From: Desulfarculus sp.
Lineage (GTDB): Bacteria; Desulfobacterota; Desulfarculia; Desulfarculales; Desulfarculaceae
NCBI GenBank assembly: GCA_020216625.1
Contig: JAIUYB010000029.1
Coordinates: forward strand, 1-11,719
Length of the DNA stretch: 11,719 nt
Reading direction: 5' to 3'
The translations under genes and the position numbers were made by a program. This document shows, piece after piece, positions 7,001 through 11,719 of the stretch (position 1 is the first letter of the stretch; each line of letters opens with the position of its first letter). Under the pieces are notes generated by a model, which searched no databases, had not been told where the DNA came from, and was given only the letters and a program-made list of their open reading frames with translations.

Positions 7001-8673
7001 GTCAGCGGGCGCAGGGTGGTCTCGGGCAGCTTGCCGAAGGTGACCCGGGTCATGGTGGAGTGCCCCAGGACGATCAGGTAGAGCTGGCTTAAGGGGCCTT
7101 CCTCCAGGCCCAGCAGCGAGAGCTTCTCCAGGTTGTCCAGCACCGGGGTGCGGGGTCCCATCAGACCGTCGGGGTTAAGGCGCTCGCCCAGGCGCTTGAG
7201 CCGGGGGGCCAGGTCCAACAGGGCCAGCACGTCCTGGGTCTGGGGGTGGCGGTGGGAGCTTTCGAAGGGCTTGCGCAGGCGGCTCAGCTCCAGGCCCGGC
7301 ACCTGCTCGAAGCTGCCCTGGCGCACCTGGTCCAGGACCCCCAGCACCTTGAGTACATAGTCCAGGGAGTCCTTGTAGTCGGCCAGCAACAGGCGATCGC
7401 AGCCCACCAGATGGCGGCGGCCGGCCTGGGACTCCAGCCGGGCCAGGCTCAGGGGAGGGCGGCGGCGGCGGCCGTGGAGAACCACCTGGGTGGGCGGGAA
7501 CTCGCCGTCGATGAGGTAGCGCTCCTGCCACTCCCGGCGCTGGATCTCGGGCAGGACCGTGGCCAGGCCCTGCTCGTGGAAAAAGGGGCCGAACCAGCGC
7601 TTCCAGGCCGCCAGCAGGCGGGGGGCCGAGCCCCGGGGCAGGGGCAGGTCCTGATAGTCCAGGTCGTCGATCTCCCGGGGGTCCACCCGGGGCAGGCTGC
7701 GCCCGCCCAGCAGGCCCTCCACCGTCTCGTGATAGACCCCCAGCCCGGAAAGGAAGGCGTTGAAGTCGAAGCGGTTGACCTGCATGGTCAGGCCCTCGCC
7801 GCTCTTGTAGCGTCGGCGGGTGCGGTAGACGTGGCTGAAAAGCAAAAAGCGCTTGAACTCGTCCTGGCCCCGGAAGCTCACCGAGAGGGTCTCGCGGCTG
7901 GAGCCCAGGGGGCGGTCGGCCAGGGCCAGGAGCTCGCCGTCCTCCTCCAATAGGTCGTAGAACCGGCTGGCCATGAAATAGCCGTAGGCCTCGCGCCGTT
8001 CGCGGTCCCGGGGCGGCTCCAGACCCTCGCGGCGCAACTGGCGCAGGGCGAAGTTGCGCGGGTCGCCCACCATCACCACCGCGGCGAAGGGCGAGCGCCG
8101 GCTGGCGGTGAGGGAGGGCAGGCTGTCCAAGACCACGAACTCCAGGTAGGGCATGCGGCCCTGCAGCTCCGGCAACAGCAGATCGCTGTCGGCGCAAACC
8201 AGGGCCACCCACAAGGTCTCGCGCAGCCTGCGGGCCAAGAGCTCGCCCAGGAAGTCCGCGATCAGGTCGGCCTTGGAGCGCACCTCCACCAGAAAGTGGG
8301 CAACGAACTGGCGGGGGATGAGATAGAAGGGGCGACCAAAGCTGGTGTAGCGAATCAGAAGCCCCAACCGCTTGAAGATGTCGTTGATCTGGCGGTGATG
8401 GGCGGCCACCTGGGCCGGCTCGGTGAGATCCAGGCTGTCCAGCAGCCGCGATTCCTCGTCGGGCAGGATGGTCTGCTCGAAAAGCCCCAGGCCGTAGGCA
8501 TTGCCCCCGAAGCGGTCGGGCAGGAAAGGAGGGTGGTCCTCGGCCGGGAAGGTCCCCAGGGGGACGTCATCGGGGTCGATTCCCAGCTCGGGGAAGCGTT
8601 CCGGGGCGATGAAGCGGTACAACCCCGAAAAACGCCTCACCTCGGGGGGCAGACCTATCCTGGCGCCTTGCAT
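4033..8673 (-). CDS. Very large uncharacterised protein (1546 aa) with a degenerate HD/GlnD-like segment
   Basis: I do not recognise this protein as a whole. It has no signal peptide and no convincing membrane helix, so it is probably cytoplasmic; it is Leu- and Arg-rich and mostly helical. Residues about 150-290 look alpha/beta, with strands LWVALVCAD, YLEFVVLDSL and FAAVVMVGDPRNF, then FYDLLEEDGELLALADRP (238-255), faintly like the second half of a class I methyltransferase but without the glycine-rich motif. Residues about 1000-1090 resemble the HD region of GlnD-type proteins: LLLMLAVLLYDPGQ puts Tyr1012-Asp1013 where His-Asp is expected, and FLLRHYD (His1049) and FLLAVVATAAR follow in the expected order. 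Residues about 1270-1546 are charged and helical, including an Asn4 run (1277-1280). ATG 8673 follows a G-rich stretch (GGGGGTGGG). The gene stands alone: convergent with the nitroreductase, divergent from the M20 gene. The coding call is firm; any function is conjecture. Confidence 0.88.
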   Translation of the reverse strand: MQGARIGLPPEVRRFSGLYRFIAPERFPELGIDPDDVPLGTFPAEDHPPFLPDRFGGNAYGLGLFEQTILPDEESRLLDSLDLTEPAQVAAHHRQINDIFKRLGLLIRYTSFGRPFYLIPRQFVAHFLVEVRSKADLIADFLGELLARRLRETLWVALVCADSDLLLPELQGRMPYLEFVVLDSLPSLTASRRSPFAAVVMVGDPRNFALRQLRREGLEPPRDRERREAYGYFMASRFYDLLEEDGELLALADRPLGSSRETLSVSFRGQDEFKRFLLFSHVYRTRRRYKSGEGLTMQVNRFDFNAFLSGLGVYHETVEGLLGGRSLPRVDPREIDDLDYQDLPLPRGSAPRLLAAWKRWFGPFFHEQGLATVLPEIQRREWQERYLIDGEFPPTQVVLHGRRRRPPLSLARLESQAGRRHLVGCDRLLLADYKDSLDYVLKVLGVLDQVRQGSFEQVPGLELSRLRKPFESSHRHPQTQDVLALLDLAPRLKRLGERLNPDGLMGPRTPVLDNLEKLSLLGLEEGPLSQLYLIVLGHSTMTRVTFGKLPETTLRPLTDVSRYQSLEEAVAVIRLYRLLSVAEAAAASEAGLSPEQVEEMFSLYDSSIRVVTDQELDWNDILDDQISRLGGVQAKAARKMLKLFDLFEYLERWRDLMGAGPRTKEALADYDPAKLARIQMVIELMQQGGRFVGRFYAGDSSARPYFFRALLNSELHGTGRLLHRLGTAAGFTLLWICVHTSERRLINMNRLLEVPPRLVNERLGKLRKALTDLAPELLSPEWLAGLREEISRRGEAYVRDSGLYLTLDQATGALTPRFVDVAHELAQLKRELTLTLGQPLDQVPEERLAAMDRRAHEVGRFLRAQGGEPRTSPPGLAGQALDQEHRGLTRQLEHYLLEQLFHLGDFAGHLRRLVEQCPHLMDRLLPQPTSHPQTAQRLAAAAKLTALYSRRLDQFQDMKLSHEQARVEFGQTATGIVGVSPLQFQSLTASLGQLLASQPRLELLLMLAVLLYDPGQTLPLGHPDLASPLTHRLELPRALHQDLAFLLRHYDRPRQAITGEVSLLSLEPLLSAQDPPLVEALFLLAVVATAAREEGLLTEDLLERLFALQNQLRNLTRSNQNARWAQERLVEDNARRHLACEHYLEIQRGEAPTASLRQLLESTRLPSVEPERGNLLEQGRLGTGLDRLLRLRGLTHISALDLTLLRADVPVPFIYRLKGLRSMGITHFERDLYEGLRLYRGLLSLPNQYQGFLLRSLADARREVRLASFAQAAERLNNNNQVRLLLLGLAAAAKLEFGAAHSILTVDFRPLARVMETKFELVNEALSQVEPSALLNSPRSLARLLGSRQGLTLHPDPLANSVSVDMADLARIDRKIEAVRRASTPAKLKRIYHQELKRLKLTTYSTLDYQRRLEAAFNENLNRLGERMMEATRQALAQEDRLDHLEAIFQTAWEEGLELPLSQDRQQSLRDLFEMNLERLRTQFLSQVASRLARVEDFADLDRLWAEVRPALAAQRRWLGKDFDLQLAARFDQRAQDLRSQARPAV

Positions 8674-8689
8674 CCCACCCCCGTCTCAA

Positions 8690-8708
8690 GGCCGGCGCCA
8701 CGCCGGCC
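8690..8708 (-). promoter_or_regulatory. Perfect GC hairpin in the 5' leader of the large gene
   Basis: GGCCGGCG (8690-8697) and CGCCGGCC (8701-8708) are perfect inverted repeats around a 3-base loop. The hairpin lies between the predicted minus-strand start site (about 8733) and the ATG at 8673, leaving the ribosome binding area just downstream. No T tract follows, so an mRNA-stability or attenuation-like role, or an operator, is more likely than termination. Confidence 0.4.
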
Positions 8709-8739
8709 GCGATGAAGATACTGCCTCGTAAAATTGATA

Positions 8740-8768
8740 ATTTAACCGTGAAGGCCCATGGGTGTCAA
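8740..8768 (-). promoter_or_regulatory. Sigma70-type promoter of the large minus-strand gene
   Basis: On the minus strand a perfect TTGACA (8768-8763) is followed after exactly 17 bp by TTAAAT (8745-8740), in the only AT-rich pocket of this region. The predicted start near 8733 gives a leader of about 60 nt before ATG 8673. Confidence 0.65.
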
Positions 8769-8774
8769 TGCGGC

Positions 8775-8803
8775 TTGACGCCCCCGCCGACCCCGGCTAG
8801 GCT
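8775..8803 (+). promoter_or_regulatory. Sigma70-type promoter of the M20 hydrolase gene
   Basis: TTGACG (8775-8780) and TAGGCT (8798-8803) are separated by 17 bp. The predicted start near 8810 gives a short leader containing GGAGG (8828-8832). Its -35 box is 6 bp from the -35 box of the opposing promoter, so the two polymerase sites overlap. Confidence 0.55.
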
Positions 8804-8837
8804 TGGCTCCGGACCAGATGACCAACCGGAGGCGATG

Positions 8838-10076
8838 ATGGGCAAGGCCGCGGCGCTGTTGGCAAGGATCGCGAAAATGGCTCCGGAGATGGTGGAGCTG
8901 ATGCGGGTGATCACCGCCGTGCCGGCCCTGGGCCCGGTCAACGGCGGCCAGGGCGAGCTGGCCAAGCTCCAGGCCCTGCTGCCTCATCTCGCGGCTCTGG
9001 GTTTGACCCTGGAGCGGGTGGACGCCCCGGATCCCCGGGTGGAGTCCGGCCTGCGGCCCAACCTCCTGGCCTGGTTGCCCGGCGGCGACGGACCCGCCGC
9101 CTGGGTGCTGAGCCACCTGGACGTGGTCCCCCCTGGCGATCCCGCCGCGTGGGGCGGCGATCCCTGGAGCCTAAGGGTGCGCGACGGCCGGCTCTACGGG
9201 CGGGGGGTGGAGGACAACCATCACGGCCTGGTCAGCTCGTTTTTCGCCCTCAAGGCCATGAAAGAGCTGGGAATCACCCCCCCGGGGCGGGCCGGGCTGG
9301 TGCTGGTGGCCGACGAGGAGACCGGCTCGGGCCACGGCCTGGAGCACGTGCTCAGAACCCGGCCCGACGCCTTCAGCCCCGCCGACCTGATCGTGGTGCC
9401 CGATGGCGGCGACCAGAGCGGCGGCCTGATCGAGGTGACCGAGAAGAGCATCTACTGGCTGCGGGTGGAGGTCGGCGGCCGGCAGACCCACGGGGCCTCG
9501 CCTCATCGTGGAGTCAACTCCCTGATGGCCGCGGCCCGGATGATGGTCGCCACCCGGGAGGTGATCGCCGGCTTCCCCCAGACCGACCAGCGCTTCGGCC
9601 TGCCCCACTCCACCATGGAGCCCACCCGGATCGAGGAAGGCGTGGCCAACGTCAACACCATCCCCGGACGCACGGTTTTTTACCTCGACTGCCGCCTGCT
9701 GCCCGAGATACCCCTGGGCGAGGTGGAGGCCGCCCTGCGCCAGCGCTTGGCCACCATCGCCGAACAGGAGGGCGCCACGGTGGAGATCAGCGAGGTTCAG
9801 CGCCTGCAATCCCCGCCGGCCACCCCCAGCGACGCCCCGGTGGTGCGGGCCCTGCAGGCCGCGATCCGGCGGGTGCATGGCGTCGAGGCCCGGCCGGGGG
9901 GCATTGGCGGCGGCACCGTGGCCGCGTTTTTCCGTCAGCGGGGCCTGCCGGTGGCGGTCTGGTCCAAGACCAACCCCTCGCTGCACCAGCCCGAGGAATG
10001 GGTGGAGATCGACACCCTGGTCAGGGACGCCCAGGTTCTGGGCCTGATCTTCGCCAGGCTCTGGGACCAGGAATAG
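8838..10076 (+). CDS. M20-family metallo-hydrolase (ArgE/DapE/carboxypeptidase type)
   Basis: 412 aa, usual for the family. M20 enzymes are di-zinc amidohydrolases that cut peptide or N-acyl bonds in the cytoplasm; the exact substrate is unknown. Metal and catalytic residues are in order: SHLDVVPPGD (His93 ligand, Asp95), GRGVEDNHHG (bridging Asp126), VADEETGSG (general base Glu160, ligand Glu161), VVPDGGD (ligand Asp189) and the C-terminal ligand His383 in LHQPEEW. The dimerisation-domain histidine is in QTHGASPH (His218). The VEDN form of the Asp motif and ADEETGS mark a subgroup often annotated loosely as succinyl-diaminopimelate desuccinylase-like, so I assign no symbol. Two consecutive ATG codons occur at 8835 and 8838; GGAGG at 8828-8832 has better spacing (5 nt) to the second. 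An in-frame ATG at 8712 lies upstream of the predicted promoter and is rejected. The gap of 38 bp to the convergent mscS stop shows no clear terminator. Confidence 0.9.
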   Translation: MGKAAALLARIAKMAPEMVELMRVITAVPALGPVNGGQGELAKLQALLPHLAALGLTLERVDAPDPRVESGLRPNLLAWLPGGDGPAAWVLSHLDVVPPGDPAAWGGDPWSLRVRDGRLYGRGVEDNHHGLVSSFFALKAMKELGITPPGRAGLVLVADEETGSGHGLEHVLRTRPDAFSPADLIVVPDGGDQSGGLIEVTEKSIYWLRVEVGGRQTHGASPHRGVNSLMAAARMMVATREVIAGFPQTDQRFGLPHSTMEPTRIEEGVANVNTIPGRTVFYLDCRLLPEIPLGEVEAALRQRLATIAEQEGATVEISEVQRLQSPPATPSDAPVVRALQAAIRRVHGVEARPGGIGGGTVAAFFRQRGLPVAVWSKTNPSLHQPEEWVEIDTLVRDAQVLGLIFARLWDQE

Positions 10077-10114
10077 GGCCCGTGGCCGGCGAACCAGGGG
10101 CGGAGGCCTGAAAC

Positions 10115-11053
10115 TCAATCACCCCGGTCCGTGGTCGGCGGCGACGGCAGGTCTTTTTTGAATACCAGGGTGCGGTAGGGGAAGGGAATCTCCACCCCCT
10201 CGGCGTCGAAGCGCTTTTTCACCGCCTCCAGCAGGTGGTACTTGGCCGACCAGTAGTTGTCCCAGTCAGGCACCCAACCCAGCACCCGCAGCTCGATGGC
10301 CGAATCGCCCCAGTTGGTGACCACCACCCGGGGCGGGGCCGGGGCCTGGTCGGCCGGGACCAGATGCGGATTCTTGGCCGCCTCCTCCAGGATCAGTCGC
10401 CGGGCCAAGTCCAGGTCGGTGTCGTAGCTGACCCCCAGGTTCACCGCCAGCAGGATCTTGGGGTCCAACAGGGAGTGGTTGACCAGGCTCATCTGGTCCA
10501 GCTTCTCGTTGGGGATGACCAGGCGCTTGTTCTCCCAGGTGCGCATGATGGTGTGGCGCAGGGTGATATCTTCGATGACGCCGTTCTCGCCCTCGAGATT
10601 GACCTTGTCGCCGATGCGGATGGGGCGGTAGAAGGTCAGGGCCAGGCCGGAGATGAGGTTGCCCAGGGTGGACTTGGCCGCCAAACCGATGACCACGGCG
10701 GTGATGCCGGCCCCGGCCACCACCGTGCCCAGGAGCGCGCGCAGGGCCGGGATCAGGCTGGCGTAGAAGGCCCCGGCGGAGAGATAGACCAGGACGGTCT
10801 TGATGCGCAGGGCGTAGGTGAGCATGGTCTGGTCCACCACCCGGTGGCCGAAGCGGGCGGCCAGCAGGTTGGAGCGGTTGATGACCCGGGTCAGGATGCG
10901 CGAGACCACCGCCGCCACGCCTAGGATGATCAGGGCCAACAGGACCGCGCCCAGGAGGGTGTTGGGGTCCAAGAGCGACCGGCCCGCCAGCCAGTCCGCC
11001 GCCTGGCGCACCACCTCGGGCACGGCTTGATCGCTCACTTGGGCCTCGGCCAT
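10115..11053 (-). CDS. MscS-family mechanosensitive ion channel
   Basis: 312 aa, close to the size of the canonical small-conductance channel. These inner-membrane heptamers open under membrane tension and release solutes during hypo-osmotic shock. Three hydrophobic segments are visible at about 33-54, 82-104 and 106-140. The third is the Gly/Ala-rich pore helix (GAGITAVVIGLAAKSTLGN, 114-132) and leads into FYRPIRIGDKV (141-151), the hallmark entry to the cytosolic beta domain. That domain continues with GVIEDITLRHT (158-168) and VIPNEKL (179-185), and ends with the alpha/beta vestibule domain to about residue 300. The start is ATG 11053, preceded by AGGGAG five bases upstream. A longer frame back to a TTG at 11230 runs through the repeat in the spacer and is not credible. 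The gene lies downstream of, and on the same strand as, the AICAR formyltransferase gene (183-bp gap); co-transcription is possible. No convincing promoter of its own was found. Confidence 0.93.
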   Translation of the reverse strand: MAEAQVSDQAVPEVVRQAADWLAGRSLLDPNTLLGAVLLALIILGVAAVVSRILTRVINRSNLLAARFGHRVVDQTMLTYALRIKTVLVYLSAGAFYASLIPALRALLGTVVAGAGITAVVIGLAAKSTLGNLISGLALTFYRPIRIGDKVNLEGENGVIEDITLRHTIMRTWENKRLVIPNEKLDQMSLVNHSLLDPKILLAVNLGVSYDTDLDLARRLILEEAAKNPHLVPADQAPAPPRVVVTNWGDSAIELRVLGWVPDWDNYWSAKYHLLEAVKKRFDAEGVEIPFPYRTLVFKKDLPSPPTTDRGD

Positions 11054-11126
11054 GGCTTCTCCCTGATTTTTAGTCCGCCGCGGGCAAACGCCGACCAACG
11101 CTGGGCGCGCCTGGACAAAGATGAAA

Positions 11127-11209
11127 TTGGCCAGCGCGAGCCAAGCGAAGCAAGCTCTGGAATCCGCGAGGCAGAGGCCGCTTGGCCGCTGACGCTCCTG
11201 GCAATGACA
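11127..11209. repeat. Imperfect palindromic intergenic repeat (REP/MITE-like, 'TGTCATTGC' type)
   Basis: On the minus strand the element begins TGTCATTGCCAGGAGCG (11209-11193); the opposite arm on the plus strand reads TTGGCCAGCGCGAGCCAAGC (11127-11146) and continues GAAGCAAGCTCT to 11158. The arms align with gaps and can fold into a long imperfect stem. The TGTCATTGC end and the AAGCGAAGCAAGC segment recall a dispersed palindrome seen in several bacterial genomes, in which TGTCATTGCGAG ends flank GAAGCGAAGCAA-type arms. That resemblance is from memory and this copy is degenerate. It lies downstream of the purH-like gene and upstream of the channel gene, and might stabilise the 3' end of the former. 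The remaining parts of the 183-bp spacer (11054-11126 and 11210-11236) show nothing I can name. Confidence 0.5.
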
Positions 11210-11236
11210 AATCCCCGAGGCGGATGGCAAAAACTC

Positions 11237-11719
11237 CTAGTGCTTGAACGCCCGCTGGCCGGTGAAGACCATGGCCGCCGGCGGGTCGGCCTGGTTGCAG
11301 GCCTCGATGGACTCCCAATCGCGCAGGGAGCCGCCGGGGTGGACCACGCAGGTGACGCCCTCCTTGAGGCCCACGTCCACCCCGTCGCGGAAGGGGAAGA
11401 AGGCGTCGCTGATCATCACCGAACCGGGCAGGCCGGCCTTGGCCGCCCGGGTGTCGGCGTCGATGGCGGCGATGAGGGCCGGGTCGAACTGGCCCTGGCC
11501 GGCCAGGAGGGCCAGTTCGTCGTATTTCTTGGCGTGGCGCTCCCAGGCCAGTTGGTTGGCGTACTTGGTGTAGGCCTTGTGGACCGCGATGCGGGCCACG
11601 CCCACCCGGTCCTGCTCGCCGGTGCCGATCCCCACCGTGACCCCGTCTTTCACGTAGAGCACGCTGTTGCTGCTGACCCCCTGCTCCACCGCCCAGCCGA
11701 AGACCGCGTCGTCCAGCTC
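11237..11719 (-). CDS. purH: Phosphoribosylaminoimidazolecarboxamide (AICAR) formyltransferase, C-terminal part
   Basis: 160 C-terminal residues are visible; the start lies beyond the right edge. The protein transfers a formyl group from 10-formyl-tetrahydrofolate to AICAR in purine synthesis. Diagnostic motifs are [23 protein letters not shown], seen as [15 protein letters not shown] and GEQDRV, then [12 protein letters not shown] and HPGGSLRD, and the ending [10 protein letters not shown], which matches the usual PurH C-terminus. Between the GEQDRV and SDAFFPF blocks are roughly 60 residues, clearly more than in the E. coli type. This is reminiscent of the stand-alone transformylase variant found in anaerobes, which lacks a fused IMP cyclohydrolase; the missing N-terminus is needed to decide. 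The stop is TAG at 11239-11237. A promoter would be upstream of the window. Confidence 0.9.
   Translation of the reverse strand, partial: ELDDAVFGWAVEQGVSSNSVLYVKDGVTVGIGTGEQDRVGVARIAVHKAYTKYANQLAWERHAKKYDELALLAGQGQFDPALIAAIDADTRAAKAGLPGSVMISDAFFPFRDGVDVGLKEGVTCVVHPGGSLRDWESIEACNQADPPAAMVFTGQRAFKH

Noticed and set aside
4096..8715. A chain of long plus-strand open frames (about 100-235 codons each) opposite the 1546-aa gene.
   Set aside because: They share codon boundaries with the minus-strand gene, are rich in Gln, Gly and Leu as expected from reading CTG-rich coding DNA backwards, have no motifs or ribosome binding sites, and are interrupted by stops; they are antisense shadows.
8712..8837. 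Upstream ATG at 8712 for the M20 hydrolase.
   Set aside because: It lies upstream of the predicted promoter for this gene and adds 42 residues unlike the family; GGAGG at 8828-8832 supports the 8835/8838 starts.
10077..10114. Short GGCC and CAGG/CCTG repeats in the gap between the M20 and channel stops, considered as a terminator.
   Set aside because: Stems are only about 4 bp and no T tract is present.
10153..10158. A run of six T (six A in the channel gene's coding strand), considered as a ribosomal frameshift site.
   Set aside because: The codons are AAA AAA GAC in the zero frame, so the A_AAA_AAG heptamer is not in the required phase, and the channel is already complete at this point.
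11054..11230. Upstream extension of the MscS channel gene to a TTG at 11230.
   Set aside because: It would encode a Cys/Arg-rich stretch made from the palindromic repeat and has no ribosome binding site, whereas ATG 11053 has AGGGAG at good spacing and gives a normal channel N-terminus.

Overview
The window reads as an ordinary chromosomal stretch of a GC-rich, Gram-negative-type bacterium. The family makeup (COG0731-type radical SAM protein, DusB-like dihydrouridine synthase, IspH of the MEP pathway, a small nitroreductase, an AICAR formyltransferase with an unusual C-terminal insertion, and a degenerate 'TGTCATTGC'-type dispersed palindrome) fits a deltaproteobacterium (Desulfobacterota). 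That assignment is an inference from protein style, not a database match. I see no phage, transposase, plasmid, CRISPR, tRNA or rRNA signatures.

Layout. 1-523 (minus): the N-terminal part of a radical SAM protein, cut by the window edge. 524-655: a 132-bp divergent promoter region. 656-3989 (plus): a compact three-gene operon. The first gene is a tRNA-dihydrouridine synthase. It overlaps by ATGA a gene that reads as IspH fused to a nine-helix UbiA-type prenyltransferase module. A nitroreductase-family flavoprotein follows 14 bp later. 4033-8673 (minus): a single very large gene (1546 aa) that I do not recognise; it is convergent with the operon and apparently monocistronic. 8674-8837: a divergent promoter region with two well-formed sigma70-type promoters whose -35 boxes lie 6 bp apart. 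8838-10076 (plus): an M20-family metallopeptidase or amidohydrolase. 10115-11053 (minus): an MscS-family mechanosensitive channel. 11054-11236: a 183-bp spacer carrying an imperfect palindromic repeat. 11237-11719 (minus): the C-terminal part of an AICAR formyltransferase (PurH-type), cut by the right edge.

The most interesting points are two. First, the IspH-UbiA fusion depends on a run of exactly eight G at the domain junction (2481-2488). With one G fewer, IspH would end at a TGA directly after the run (289 aa), and the UbiA module would begin at an overlapping GTG. The fusion is therefore either real, slippage-dependent, or a homopolymer error. Second, the 1546-aa orphan carries, near residues 1000-1090, a segment that resembles the HD region of GlnD-type proteins but with the metal-binding His-Asp pair altered to Tyr-Asp. 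It may be a regulatory or scaffold protein derived from such an enzyme.

Functional links: the plus-strand operon combines tRNA modification, isoprenoid precursor synthesis with possible prenyl transfer, and flavin redox chemistry. The rest are unrelated housekeeping or stress functions. I do not see a coherent defence or mobile system.
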